In this document: one piece after another, positions 24,172 through 37,103 of the stretch
How positions within the stretch are numbered: position 1 is the stretch's first letter
How the letters are laid out: each line of letters begins with the position of its first letter
Origin: Floccularia luteovirens
Lineage: Eukaryota; Basidiomycota; Agaricomycetes; Agaricales; Squamanitaceae
Assembly (NCBI GenBank): GCA_009739215.1
Contig: VSJF01000001.1
Span: 2,108,001 to 2,172,000, forward strand
Length of the DNA: 64,000 nt
Direction: 5' to 3'
Translations under genes and position numbers: made by a program
The notes under the pieces: generated by a model
The model's input: the letters and a program-made list of their open reading frames with translations, nothing else
What the model was told of the DNA's origin: nothing
Database searches by the model: none

Positions 24172-26539
24172 ATGTCTTCTGCACTTCCTTCTGCCAATTC
24201 AAATCGTGCTTGGTGGTCCTTGTCCCCCAAAAGTTCTCCGTCGCCTTCCGAGAAGGACTTCAGGTCAAATGCAACGTTCGATTATGTACCCAAACAGCAC
24301 TCCAAGCCTTCTACTTTCAACTCATTCGCGTCTGCTATGGGCTTCAAAACAAAAAAGCAACACCCATCTCTAGCCATTCAACCACCTCCCACGTCCTTGA
24401 CAAGCTCTCTTTCTTCCCCCACAAGCAGCTATACCAGCAGCTCGAAACGCAGCGTCCCGTCCATGACCAAATCTATACAGGATGCAGCGTCCAATGGCTC
24501 ACCCTTGGACCTGAACGAACCCCAGAATTCTTTTCGTCAGCATGGACAGGCACGTCAGTCATTGCTGACACTTTCTGACGCCGACCCTTTTGCAGGGCAC
24601 AGTGTAACAACAATTTCTATGTCTCGTGTTCCTTCAAATAATCAGAGATCTTCCGCTTCCTCCTCTCTCGCACAGAATAATAAGCCCAGATCAGATGGCT
24701 TTTACTTTTCATCCACACCTGAGAAACGTCGAAACTCACCAGGCTCCCCGTACGTATTTCCTTTGAATGTCTGTGTCAAACGTAACTTAAATGTCCAGCA
24801 GAGTAAAGGTTTCAAGTTCGAAACAATCTTCCAGCGGTGATTCTCGGTTTCTTACAAACAATTCGCAAAGTTCTATCGCCTTCATGTCAAAGTCAAGCAG
24901 TCCTCATAAGGATGCAACCCAACTGCAATCTCCTCAAGATAGTCGACCACCCTTGCGTGCTAGAGGTATGACTTACAGTGGCACAATAAAGCGACCCAGC
25001 TTCTTCTGCAATCATTCAATGCCGTCACGACCGGGCTCTTCTCCAAAGCCTTCGCATTCCCAGAGTTCATCCACGGCGTCCTTGTCCCCACGCGTCATTA
25101 TACGCCAAGCTTCCGTTTCTCGCTTTGGTCTTGGATCACCCCCTAGTGCACCCCCCACTCAAGAATTACCAGCGACACCCAATATTCCATTTAACGGACT
25201 TGTCAAACCAGATGCAGTGCTTTCGCGTTCGGAGTCTACTTCTTCAAATATCTCGGCTTCTTCTTCGGCGTCATCCAGTGTAGATAGATTGCTAAAGCAG
25301 CCGTACGTTTGGGGGCGACACAACGACCTTGAGGACGACGATATTGTCATAAGAGGAAATGAAGTTACATATAGTGCTGGTTCCATCGGCACAACGCCCA
25401 TTTTCGGACTCAAATCTTACTCGTTGAAGAAAGCTGTATCACATCAGTCCCTCTTAAGTCGTACACCTCCATCTGAAAAGGCGAACCCCACCCGCATTCC
25501 CGAGAAAGCTACTGAAAAGATACCCCGCAAACAGAGCTCTTTTCACCACCTTCGAAAACCTATGCCAATTCCTTCTTCTCCTGCTTCCCACACAAATATC
25601 AGCGCCGCATCTTCCCCAGATCGAAGCGAGTTTGTAAACATTGTTGCCATTGTCCAAAGACGAGGCAGTATAACCAATTCGTCGTTACATACACGAAAAC
25701 GATTATTTTCTGGTTCAAGCAGTCGTCCATCTATATCTCAGGACTCTCACGGGCAGCATTCTGAATCCAAAGTACGACCTGACTCTAGTGCACTAGGCTT
25801 ACAAGAAGCCTCACCCTTTGCGAGTCCCTGGCGTCATCATTCTTCTCAACCGGCTTCTTTGTATGAGAGCACGATTGATACAATATCCAGTAGTCCTGCA
25901 CAACCTTCTCTGTTGGAGTACACACCCCAACAAATCATGTCTCCTGCTAAGATGGCCGAGGTCGAAGCTGGCATAAGTATGGAAAATCAATGGACATTCC
26001 CCTCTGTCACTTCCCCAGTATCAGATTTCGAATGTGTCACTCCTGTATCAAGTTCATCGCCGCTGTCACTACAAAACCAGGGCCAAGGACGACACAATCA
26101 AATCGTTCGAACCAAATCCTTGAAGCAGTTACCCACTGGAGGGCTATCATCAGTTTCAGGCCGTCCATCCACTGCGCAGCCATCATTCTCATCACCTATG
26201 CCAGACGCATCGAGACCTTCCTCGTCCCCAACGATCTCCATGACGAGCCTTCCCCCACCTCCTCGACCTCGCCAGCGACCAGCAGGAACTGTACATACAG
26301 ACCATATCAACGCTATACCAACGTATTCTTCTCCACCAGTTGTAAAACCTCTTCGAAAGAAAATATCAGTTGAGAAAACGATTAGCCGTAGATCGGTGAT
26401 GCGAAAACCCTCATTCCTTGATATAGACGACGAAACGGATAAGGATGCCGATACTGATGACAACGACGACTCTGTCGGCGGCAGCTTCCTTGACTTGGCA
26501 AGAGAATCTTTTGATACAGTACGCACCGATTACGATTAA
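24172..26539 (+). CDS. Serine/proline-rich low-complexity protein, function unknown
   Basis: Two exons joined at about 24748-24799 (SPGSP then RVKVSSSKQ), otherwise one open frame of roughly 770 codons. Composition is dominated by Ser, Pro and Thr (SSLSSPTSSYTSSSKRSVPS), with scattered short ordered motifs such as SVDRLLKQPYVWGRHNDLED and IVIRGNEVTYSAGSIGTTPI. The C-terminus is acidic (DETDKDADTDDNDDS) and ends GGSFLDLARESFDTVRTDYD, which looks like a conserved short linear motif. No enzyme domain was seen. It may be a cytoskeletal or signalling scaffold; that is inference from composition only. Start is the ATG giving MSSALPSANSNRAWWS, as the upstream frame has no similarity or composition bias. 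Confidence 0.65.
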
Positions 26540-26706
26540 TCATTTCATGTATTTACTTGCGCCATACCTTCGTATCACTTGTTTTAATAGTCTTGCAGCG
26601 TATGTTTTACTCAATACCACATGTAAATTGACATAAATGAATTCGTAGAACAGTTACACAAGGGAAATCAATATTTTTCATAAATCATTTATAGACTCCT
26701 TCCAAA

Positions 26707-29700
26707 CTAGTCCGTCTCATCGGTATGATATCCGGCTCTTCTCATGGCTCCGAGGCGATGCCGTGCAGCGCCAAGCTCTTTCTCAAGTTTCAAGATCTCT
26801 ACTTGTTGCTCCATCTCCCTCTTCTTGAACTCCAGGACCGCCATGTTCTTGTAGTCGACATCTTCTTCCTCGCTTTGTCGTGCTGACACAGCCTTGACTT
26901 GTCTTACAAGAGCTTTGCAAGCTTCTGTCACAGCTTTCGCCGCAGCCTCGAGTCTCTCTTGAGTCTTGGACATCAAATTTGCCTTTACTCTGGATGCTGC
27001 AACGAGCTGAGCCGTAGCCGCAGCTACCTCATTTGAAGCTACTATAAGCTGCTCCAAGGAATGGGTTCCCGATAAAACGCCATCAGCACTTTCAATCAAT
27101 AGGTTCGTGGCGAAAGCAACAGCTTTAGCTGCAGAGATCAAACCTTCTGTCCAGCGGTTGTTACGTTTGTAAAACTGTTGAGTCGTACTGGAACCTTTCC
27201 CCTGAGCAACAATTTCTTGTTGGGAGTCGGTCGCGGCTTTGATTAGACGTGATATGGCATTGGTTATAGCCATTGCCGCAGCAAGGATGGAATCATGGAC
27301 CTGCAAATCGACAGCACTGAATTTGGAAGAGTCCCTTGGACGCGACATGAGTTGTTGTAGGCGTTCTGTTGCTAGTTCGATGGCCCGTGCAGCACTCGAC
27401 ATCTCCTGTTCAACAATGTCTCCTATGTCGCCGTTTGCTCGTGCTAAGGCACCCGCTTTGGCACCCTTGGGAATAAGGCCATCAACTACCTCTGACAACC
27501 TAGTCAAAGCACCCCGAGCCTGACTGTTGTTACGCATAGCAACTTCTTTGCGTTGACTCGGTTGCAAAAGGTCCAGTTTATATGTCTGAAGGTTTTCAAA
27601 GAAACGAAGGCCAACATCCCCAGCAGATTTTGCAACATTGATTATCTTGTCCGAAGCATCGTCATCACTGGCAAGACGTGTGATACCTTTCGTGTTGATT
27701 AGGACATCGGAGATGGATTGAGCAAATTCGTTCGCAGATTTTATGACTTCAACATGGTCACCACCAACATCGCCACTCAGGTAGAGATTATATATGGTTG
27801 CGAATTCCGTTGCGTTATTGAGGCCTTTTTCGATCATTGATAAAGTATATTCCGGTGTGGAATTAAGATTACCGGCCTGAGTGGGTGATTCCAGTTCATA
27901 AATCGCGTCATCCACCTTCTGGACGCATGCCTGGAGAATCGAATCTTTTGGAAAGTTTTAGATCGGTTTTGGTTCCGCACTGCAGGAACATACCGATGAT
28001 TTGATTCAGTTTCTTTCTGCTATCCAGAATCAAAGTATCAATCTGAGCGTTTGTTGTCTCATCCACTAGGCCTTGGTTCTTGATGAATGACGTTAATTAT
28101 CCATAAAATAAAGGCAACATATAATATACTTACCTGTTGGGCATCTGACAGCTGCTGAATGGTACTATCCATTCCTTCCTGCAAAATCATGATTTCTTGA
28201 TCCTTTTCGTCCCTCAATCGTTCCAAATCTCCTTGAGCATTATTCAACTTGTCTAGTAATTCGTCGATATGAATTTGTTTGGCCTGCCAGTGAAGATTAG
28301 ATGGAACATGAGCGCATACAAGGTGAAAATCATACGCGTAATGAATCCTCGAGCTCTGATAACTGCCTATTGTACTTGGACATGACAGTAGAAACCTCCG
28401 AGTTCTTCGAACGTGAAGCATCTTCTGCACGCTCATTGGAGAAGTTCAATTCTCGGCGGAGTCGATCAATATCTTCCTTATGAGAAGACTTCTGCCTATC
28501 TATTTCGAATCTTGCGCGGTCCCGCTCTCGCAACATATCGGCTAATTCGAGATTCTTTGCCTTCAAATCGCGTTCCATCCTTTCCATACGATCTACGGCC
28601 TCTTGGGCTGAATTTGCTTTCAACTGCATTTGTTTGAATTTGGACAACATGTCCAGATGCTCAGTCCGCAGTTGGCTGTAGAGTTTAGCGAGTGCCTCGT
28701 ATTTGTTGCGCCACAGAGTGACTTGATCTTGAAGTTGCTTGATTAATTCGTCCTTCGAAGCCATCTGGGAATTAACATGATTTTGCATCCCACTCAATTC
28801 AGCCTCCAAAGCTTTAACTCGCTATAACCGTGTTAAGTTAAAAGTACCCCAAGAGAGGATAATAACAATACTTACCCGGTCATACTGTTCCAAAAAGATT
28901 TGGTCACGTTCATACTGCCCTCTCATTGCCAAAAGCTCTCGTTCAAGTTCGCTCGCTTGCTGGGCGACTGCTTGATTGCTATACATCATTTGTTGTTGCA
29001 TAAGTTGCTCTTGAGCAAGCCTTTGAGCTTCAATCTGTTCTCTCTGTCGTTGTTCGAACTCCCTCTGCTGTTGTTGTTCAAGTTCCAAGCGACGTCGTTC
29101 TTCGGCTTCCCTCGCAGCCTGTAGAGCTGCTTGTTGATCTTCATACTGTTTCAACATGCGGGCTTGTTCATCAATCTCTGCTGCACTTGGGGAGGGAGCA
29201 GTTGGCGGCGGTGCAGGTGATTTTGCGCCCGTTTTGGGACGTGGAGGCAAATCCGGAACATCACTTGAGTCAAGCAGGTTTGGAGGTTCCTATGCAATTC
29301 AAAAGTGAGAGAGAATTCTCTTCAGAATTTGGAAGGACTTACATGTCCTAGCTTCGGTACGTTTATAAGACCGGTTAGATACTTCAAATTGGAGCATTCG
29401 TAGTAGAATTTGCGGAGATTATAATGTTGAGAAGTATATCTTTCTTTCAAAGGTTCCAAAGCGTCATTATCATTCGTCCCTATATGGCCCGTGATGAATA
29501 ACGCATATCACAGCTGAGGACGTGATAATGTGACGTACTCCTGTACATCGCTCGTAGCATGCTAGTAATAAACCTATATATGCCCCAAGATTCCTTGACA
29601 AGAGGTACCAGCGCAGATATGCGGCACTCGTTATTCGCCGAAAGTCTGAAATGCGAAAAGACCATCTTCTGAAAAGAGTCAATCTGGTCTTGTAAGCCCA

Positions 29701-30502
29701 TTAGATCAGATATCGTTTCATAACTAAACTGGAATCAACACATGAGATCACGAATAATTGAATTAGGACATACCCCTCGTTCGGATCGTCAATTCCCTTG
29801 AGTGTGACATACTCTTCATACTCGAATAAACCGTTGAACTCGGGTCGTAGTCGATGAAACCTCAGCTTTGAGAGTACGAATTGTACATATGTCCTTATCA
29901 ACGATGCATACCCTTAAATGCAGCTTCAGTAAAATGAACGTTTGATTTCGGATAATTTCACCTTTTTGAGCATCAACACCAGTTGTTCTGGCACACGTTT
30001 CAAGCCACGCAGTTTGACCGTGAGCTTCTTTGATAGTCTTACAGTAATTAGTGAGGACAATAACAAGCCAGATGGATATTGTGAACATACGTTTGGATGA
30101 CCCTCCTGTAATACTTTGTGAACTGTGATGAGAGCTTTGAATGTTTGCACTTCATCAGCTAAGATGGGCTGTACTCGTAAGCCGTTCCAAAATGATATCG
30201 ATGAATGGTAATCCCATGTGAAGACGATACATTCTGCGCTAGGTCAATAAAAAATATAGTATAATGAAATTATAAACATACTGCGGACATGCTTCTGCTT
30301 GGGGGCAGTTTCTTCTGGACTTGTCGCTTTTTTGATATTAACAACCAGCTCCTGTTCTGCTTTCTCTTTGTCAACGGGCCGCGTGGGGTAGTGAACTTCG
30401 TCATCAACGTCGAATCCCGTCTGCCTCGCTCGATTTCCAAACCTAGGTTGAGATGAATAACGATAATTGAAGCTGATATTGCTAATATCAGAGAACTTAC
30501 AT
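26707..30502 (-). CDS. SLA2: Endocytic actin-clathrin adaptor SLA2/END4 (HIP1R family)
   Basis: Links clathrin-coated endocytic patches to actin. The N-terminal ANTH domain binds PI(4,5)P2: VVNIKKATSPEETAPKQKHV, CIVFTWDYHSSISFWNGLR, TFKALITVHKVLQEGHPN, FHRLRPEFNGLFEYEEY. A proline-rich linker and a long Gln/Glu/Arg coiled coil follow, ending around DELLDKLNNAQGDLERLRDE. The C-terminal I/LWEQ actin-binding domain is NRWTEGLISAAKAVAFATNL, LIVASNEVAAATAQLVAASR and ends AMRRAGYHTDETD. All domains are present and in frame. The start codon appears to be created by splicing: AT at 30502-30501 plus G at 30442, giving MFGNRARQTGFDVDD; otherwise no ATG opens this frame close to the ANTH domain. SLA2 flanks mating-type loci in many ascomycetes. 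Confidence 0.93.
30443..30500 (-). other. Intron splitting the SLA2 start codon (AT|G)
   Basis: 58-nt intron, GTAAGT to CCTAG, lying between the AT and the G of the inferred initiator codon. The exon before ends AACAACAAT and the next begins GTTTGGAAAT. Confidence 0.65.
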
Positions 30503-30696
30503 TGTTGTTCAAATCGACAGCGCAAGTGGGTGTGTGGTGGATAGAGACAAGTACACTTGCGACTACTTACGATAGCTCTGCCGCCTATCAATAATGTACT
30601 GCAGTCCGACTCCGTCAATTGTTCAATTGATACAAATTCCAGAGCACGTGAACTGGGATCAAAACATCCATTGCACACTTGCTGATATCCAAGTCC

Positions 30697-31754
30697 ATGT
30701 TTTCCAACAAATTTAGACCAAGACTAGTTAGTGTTCCTGCTCAAGTTAAGAAGGTACAAAGCCGAACTTTTCTGCGCACACGTTTCAGAGTCAAGACTTC
30801 AGATGTTCCGGCCCTTTACAAGGCAAAACGCGACTCATGGGTCAGTCCGACCATGGTACTCATCGGAATAATTCCATTCTTTACCTTCGCTTTGGGAACA
30901 TGGCAACTCAAGCGCCTCAAGTGGAAGGTTAATTTAATAGACGAGCTAGAGGAAAAGTTGCAACTACAACCGTTGTCTTTGCCTAGTAAAATAAAGTAAG
31001 CTTATTTCTCCCCACCTGCACAGCAAAATTTTGATCTTTTAGTATTGAACCAGCCTATCTGTGATCCCGGACTTTGTCTTCAGGAAGGTCATACTCAAAG
31101 GAAAATGGGACCATGCACACACAATGTTACTTGGTCCCCGCGTTCGAGAAGGAGTCCATGGTGTACATGTTGTTACTCCGTTGGTGCGGGAGAATGGATC
31201 GACTGTTCTAGTTGACCGCGGCTTCATACCAAATGAGTTTACTTCTAGTTCATTTTACAAACAAGAAACTGGCGACGTCGAAATCATTGGCATGCTCCGA
31301 ACGTCACAAATTCGAAACATGTTTACTCCAGATAATGAACCCGCGAATGGCCGATGGTATTGGACTGACGTGGAAGGGATGTCAGAAAATGCAGGGGGAA
31401 TGCAGGCTGGAGTTCAACCAGTCTTTATTGAGCAGATATTTGGTTAGTGGAGTCCTAGTATGTACAAACAGTAACGTTGCTGATCCACCGTGCAGAGGGA
31501 CATGCGGGAGAGGCAGAGTCTCGAATTCAAAAAGGACTTCCTGTTGGACGAGCGCCTACTGTTGACCTGAGAAACTCACATCTATCATATGTAATCACTT
31601 GGTATGAGATAATGATTTGAGGTGACAAACTGCTTATTAACTCAAAATTGGGCCTAGGTATGCACTTTCCGGACTGACTACATTGATGTTTGCACGACTT
31701 GTAGCAAACAAAAAGCAGTCGTCTGTTGGACGGCGGTTACCTCGATTCAGTTAA
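30697..31754 (+). CDS. SHY1: SURF1/SHY1 cytochrome c oxidase assembly protein
   Basis: Mitochondrial inner-membrane factor for complex IV assembly. The basic N-terminus (MFSNKFRPRLVSVPAQVKK) is a plausible presequence. The first membrane helix is MVLIGIIPFFTFALGTWQLK, with the SURF1 signature FALGTWQLKRLKWK. The intermembrane-space domain includes FVFRKVILKGKWDHAHTMLL, STVLVDRGFIPNEF, and RWYWTDVEGM. The second helix is YALSGLTTLMFARLVA near the C-terminus, ending RRLPRFS. The exon join near 31053 uses the second of two AGs to keep frame (SKINLSVIPDF). It is divergent from SLA2; less than 200 bp separates the start codons, and the SLA2 leader occupies part of it. Confidence 0.92.
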
Positions 31755-31878
31755 CTGTATATATAGATACATGAAATGATAATAAGATAATAAAAAACAG
31801 TGTGATATCACGTGTCAATTACTTTCATTTACATTAAACGTTGTTCCTGTCCACGAGCAACAGCAGTGACACCAAGCC

Positions 31879-34800
31879 ATGGATTATACAACCACCTCCA
31901 ACTCACCCAATGATACCACCCGTACTAAACCCCACTCCTCCTCCTCCATTCACTCTGCTCGTATCCATTTTCATGCTAACGACCCGAGTCCCTCTCGCCG
32001 CAACCACTTACATTCTCATGCTGAGGTGAGGTGGAGTCTTCCATATCAATCATCAGCCTGGTATCATTATCTTATTATTGTTGCTACAGAAGGGACCGCA
32101 TACCCCGCATCCACGGCGAGCCGGCCGTTCCATGGATCCAAAAGACAAGCCGACTACGACTCCTCCGCAGAGGAAACTCTTCGTTGGCTCTATGGGTCTA
32201 GACGAAAGAAATGTGTCACCACAGCGGGAACCAGACGACCATACTGATGCAGAAATGCAAGTGGGTGTATTTTCGAACGAGTATGATTTAGGTGCGTCAT
32301 TATCTCCTACTTGTCAATGCTGACTATCTAATTATATTCCGCATTTGCAGCCCATGAAGGCAAAGTCACTTGTTTTATTTTTACGTTTCTCCTGACATAT
32401 TCCCCTTAGATCCCAGGATTCTTCAAGAAGTACAACGAGCATTGAGAATGAAAGCACGTCGTGAGGCCCGCTTGAAGAGAGAGATAATTACGATCCCAGA
32501 GAACGCGTTAACCACCCCGGCGACCAAATTTCCTCAATCAAATCACACCCCACCCAAACGTGGTATATTTCCTCTCTCACCACCTTCTTCTCCAACGCCA
32601 CCCCGAAAATTAAGCAATAGCACAATGTCGGATGTAGATTTTAGCCCTTCCACTGGCGCATTCAATATCCCCTTCCCTCACCCAGTGCCGTCATCACCTG
32701 ACAATGGTATGACGTTAGACTGGACAAGTTCAGTATCAGATGAAGATCGACATGATAGACGCTGGGCAATATCGATGCATAAAAGAAGGGGCAAAGATAA
32801 AGTTGTTCCGCTGAAGGACACTATAGAGCAGCAAGAACGGTTACACAAAGGTTAATAATTCTCTTATAAGACTATTGCATTTCCAACCTTCGTTAACAGA
32901 AAAACTTTCGAGAATCAAGACTATCGCATCCCCTCAGACTATTCGCAAAGTAAAGATAATCAGCGAACAGCTTGAACGCCGCTACAAGCTCATATATGGC
33001 TCGATTTCAGCTCATTCACAACCTCTGAATATTGCGAATATTGCACGTTGGTATGGCTCCCAAGATGATCTGATTAAAAACGCACTAGAAAAGGCGGAGC
33101 CTTTGACATGGTTGAAACACCTAGACAAACGAGGAGTCAAACCGAAGCGCTTGCAATGGCATTTGTCCGCCTTGATTCTCGAAGAATACTTTGTGGCTCA
33201 AAACCGACATGACCAAATGGAAACTATTCCGGAAGACTCACCTTTTCAACCTGCTTTCGTCGATACGTCCAGATTACCACGGAGCCCGCCTGCCTCTATA
33301 TTTTCACCTACGTTCCACATCTCCCCTCATTCGAACGGGACTTCAAATCCGTCATATGAGGCTCTTATTCAATCTGAACCAAACCGCGAAATGGAAACGG
33401 AGTCACGCAAAAGTACAGAGTCTGGATTTAGTAATCCTGTTGGTGCCAATACCGTTCCATCTGCTACGTCTTTGCTTGGAAGTCGCTTACAGATGCTAAA
33501 TAATGAAGCTGAGGACCTATCGCAAACTAGCGATGATACAAACGAACGAGTCTATAATCGGTACTCTACTCCAGAACGTGCCGAACAAAGATCAAGCTCT
33601 CCTTGGAGCTCTAGAAACAGAGCTGAGTATAACACGGTGAACAAACCAGAAATTAGGGTCATCATCTCGCACAGCCCGGAGAGGAAGTCAGGACAACTAG
33701 CAGACCATGGTACTTCCTCAAGGTTGAGAGTTTCTGCATCCCCGTTATCAGATAAAGAAGACAGTTCAGCTGTTGAGCATTCACCTGCACGTCTTTCTCA
33801 AACGGCTATCAATCGCAAGTTAAAATCTCGTAGAGTGAGGATGTCTCTTCCAACTGAACTACCTGAAAACAAACGTGCGCACGAAGCAGAGGAGGTTTCG
33901 CGTCACGAATACGAAGTCAAGGCGAGGTAGGTTGTACAATTTTGTTTATTGTACTTGGTATAATTAAGATTTGACTTCTTAGACTCCTTGAGCAAGTAAC
34001 GGCCAATAACCATAGGATCAGACAATTGCTTAATCGTATCGCCAGTGGGGTTAGAGAATATGAGTTGGGCCAGTCAAATGCCATGCGAACACTTGGGGTA
34101 TCATACAGCGGTCTTCCACGAGAATTAATCGAAGCATTTAGTCATGACCCCGCTGCCGTTACGGGGTCCACCCGCAGGTTAACTGGGTACAAGGCTGTGG
34201 AGGATATACATGATCGGCTTTCTCGTCAACGCGCGACATTGCAGAATTTCATCACCAAAAGATGTAATCAACCATCAGGAAGTGTCCTGCACGATCCCAT
34301 CAATGCCCTGCTCAAGGATCTCAAGGACTTGGAAGATCATAAGCAAGCAATAGCTTCGAAAGTTTGTCTTACGACCAATCTACTCCAGAAAGTTCAAAAG
34401 CTTCATGGAGAGGTCAAAGAGAACTACAACGATGCACTATACAAGACATCTATTGTGTATCCGGAGGTGTGTGACAACCTCATGTTTTTTGAGCTATGTT
34501 TGACACCTTCTTTTTTAGCTTTCGCACCTTGTGGATTTGGAAGAAAACTATCGATATCAATACCAACAATTTTGGGAGTTCGGAATGGACGCGCTTACTT
34601 TCTTACTTGATACTGTGACGCCTTTCTGGAGAACTTACGGGAAACGAATTGGAGAGGATGTTCGAGACTTCCTCATCGTCCCTTTATACCGCAATGAGTT
34701 CACCGGAGAAGCGAAAAGATACTTGATTAAAGAGATGCCCAAAAGGTCACTGCGGCACTGGATGGGCTTGTTGACGTTTTTCATTCTCTCTTTCACTATC

Positions 34801-35013
34801 ACCATACTTCAAGCGCGTGCAGCTATCTCATCCTCTTCTCATTGCCGACTTAGATGGATACCATATGAAAGCGTGCGGTACACCGCACTTCCATTTTTCT
34901 GGTTTGGAATTTTAATGCAGTGGTTAGTAGTTGTTATAGAGTTTGCTATCGTATTCATGCAGGTGGGGATTGTTGCTTGGTGGGCAGGCTGGTCAGTGAA
35001 GATTTTCACATAG
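31879..35013 (+). CDS. Conserved basidiomycete membrane protein of unknown function
   Basis: Starts MDYTTTSNSPNDTTRTKPHS, followed by a long disordered part with several small exons (PQRKLFVGSMGLDERNVSPQ, NEYDLAHEDPRILQEVQRAL) and a folded central piece (RKVKIISEQLERRYKLIYGS, KHLDKRGVKPKRLQWHLSAL). A coiled coil follows (LKDLEDHKQAIASKVCLTTN). The C-terminus carries two or three membrane helices: LLTFFILSFTITILQARAAI, LPFFWFGILMQWLVVVIEFA and FMQVGIVAWWAGWSV. The pattern (N-terminal coiled coil, C-terminal anchors) suggests an organelle or nuclear-envelope protein; this is inference. No orthologue recognised. A 9-nt microexon at 32351-32359 followed by a GC-AG intron is needed for the LAHEDPRI join. 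No +1 break. Confidence 0.7.
32351..32359 (+). other. 9-nt microexon plus following GC-AG intron (32360-32409)
   Basis: CCCATGAAG sits between a TTTGCAG acceptor and GCAAAG. Joining it gives NEYDL-AHE-DPRILQEV in frame. The downstream intron starts GC and ends CCTTAG. Confidence 0.6.
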
Positions 35014-35069
35014 TAGACGTATAATTTATATATATTATATTATTCGTTTATATTCCATAATATAAACAA

Positions 35070-36714
35070 CTAGGACGTCAATGTGGCTTGGGTGGTCGTT
35101 GTTTGGGGAACCTGTTGTTTATCTTGTTCGTTATTGACAGGTCCTGCAATAGAAATACTTGGAGTTGTATGAGTCAATGGTGAAATGAATTGGGATGTAT
35201 CTTCCGGTTGCCTTCGCGTGTTTTCAGCACACGGCCTACAGTATCCTAGTGATAACATATTACAACTTTCGTTAATTGACCTGATGATCACAGGGAAAAC
35301 TTACTTCCTCCCATGATAAGTGGTACATCGGTTTTCTTACAAGTTATGCAATGTATTGGATTGGCGGGGATGGAGCTTCTGGGTCGACGCCTTTTGGCAT
35401 CAACGTTATCACCAGACCCAGTTTTGCTCGGACGTGTGGCAGATCCATCAGGGTTTTTCTGTACAGGAGCTCGTCGTGGACGTGGGTTGCGCACAACAGT
35501 TGGTCCTTGTTTCAAGAACTTCATTGAGTATTGAGGTGATGCGGCCTATTGAAAACTATAAATAAAAACCTCTGTACTTTGATTTGTGAACTTACGCTTT
35601 GCAACTGCGATAGAAGAGTTCCTTCCGGTAATCGATACCCTAAGTAGACTCGCTCAGCTGGCACCTAATAATAATATCATCATAAATATAGCCAATGACG
35701 GATGATAGTTTATTCACTAGATCTTGCAGGGCCTGACGTGCTTCGTTGATCTTCTCTGGCCCACCAATCCAGCGTCTTATTGTATCTTCGATCGCAAAGG
35801 GCACATTCCGCAAACGGAAATTGACGGCCTGTGGGGGCGATGGTTCACTTAATGTAGTGGTACTTTCATCCTTTCCGGGTTCAGAACTATTCGCGAGAGA
35901 TGCTTCGATGCCGGGAAACGGAATCCGAGCAGAGAGTAACGCATCATGTTCTCTACTTTGTGGATCTCCGTTTATAGGTCGCTCGTATACACATGGCCCA
36001 CGTGGAAAGAGCCAACGCTCAGAAGGATGCTCATGGAACTCAATCACTAGGTCGAACTCCTTCACAGGGGGAATCTGGGCTATTCTGGGAGGAGTATTCA
36101 GATGTTGCTGAGACTCTGTATGACTATTGCTAGAAGTCAATGGTAAAGTTTCAACCGTAGCCAATGACTGTATCAGAAGGCCAAGTGTTTTTAATTGGTC
36201 TGGGGTTGCCCTTCCCGCTGCCGCGAGTTGAAGTAAATTTGCTAAGATTGGATTGGACGAAGCCGCAGAGTTAACCTGATTTATGAGAGCGGGCGTGATG
36301 GTAGTTACTGCGGTCAGCGACGTGATGAGAGGTGCTGAAGTTTTGTCAGGTTCTACAGCATCTGATGTTGACAATGATGGAGTTGAAGTTGACGTGCTCT
36401 GCGCGCTATATACAGATGTCGTCATGTATGAAGACGTCGCTTTCTCAGTAGCATTATATCTAGCACTAGAAGGTTGGTATGGATGCGATGTTGTGAATGA
36501 GGCTTCGGCAGGTAGGTAATGTACCTCGTAAAAGATTGTTTCGGGGAAGATATGTGGTCCAATTTCCAAATCACACCTGCCCCTAGTTTGAATTGTATGG
36601 GGAGGTGGTTGGGGATTACTTGCTGACTTGTTCGTGCGATTTTTACTGGAGAATTTTGGAAAAGTTCGCAAGAGCCATTTCTCGCGAGCTGCATAAAGTG
36701 GGTTAACGGACATT
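35070..36714 (-). CDS. Disordered protein with a C-terminal four-cysteine zinc-binding-type motif
   Basis: Start MSVNPLYAAREKWLLRTFPK. The middle is Ser/Thr-rich with conserved islands FDLVIEFHEHPSERWLFPRG, VNFRLRNVPFAIEDTIRRWI and, after an intron, VPAERVYLGYRLPEGTLLSQ. Near the end a basic stretch (KRRRPRSS) precedes NPIHCITCKKTDVPLIMGG and, in the last exon, YCRPCAENTRRQPED. The two CxxC pairs (CITC, CRPC) form a GATA-like or treble-clef zinc site split by an intron. The basic patch suggests a nuclear protein, possibly part of a chromatin complex, but this is inference. I do not recognise an orthologue. Start chosen as the ATG opening the conserved AAREKW segment. Confidence 0.6.
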
Positions 36715-37103
36715 GTAAAAATGAGCATCACTCACATTGCCTCAGAGACTGCAGAATTACACCGCTAAGGATAGCAATAAGCGGCTTTAGTAACTATATC
36801 ATCTGAGACTAAGTCGTACCTCTCAGGATATACCATGGAGGTCATCCTCATCTGACACAGCAGTTTCCCATGATGGTTTGAGCCCTACAGGTAGGTATAT
36901 GTTATTCTTGTTGTTTCGTTGTACATTCATATTAGCTTCTTTACATGAGTACTTTCAATTATGATTGGTCCTCAAAGCTGATTCTAAAAGATGGCGTATA
37001 TTTGCTGTTGTTGACCAAAAGCTTTAGATTAATTGCTTCAACCGCCCAGTAACATTTAAAAATTCGACTTGTCTAGTATAGAGACCAACGTTGTGCAGTA
37101 CCC
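36715..37103. promoter_or_regulatory. Divergent promoter between the zinc-motif gene and BDP1
   Basis: 389 bp between opposite start codons. No coding signal and no clear TATA box. Confidence 0.4.

Noticed and set aside
27239..27523. Open frame on the + strand opposite SLA2
   Set aside because: It is the mirror of the I/LWEQ coding region and has no similarity or start context of its own.
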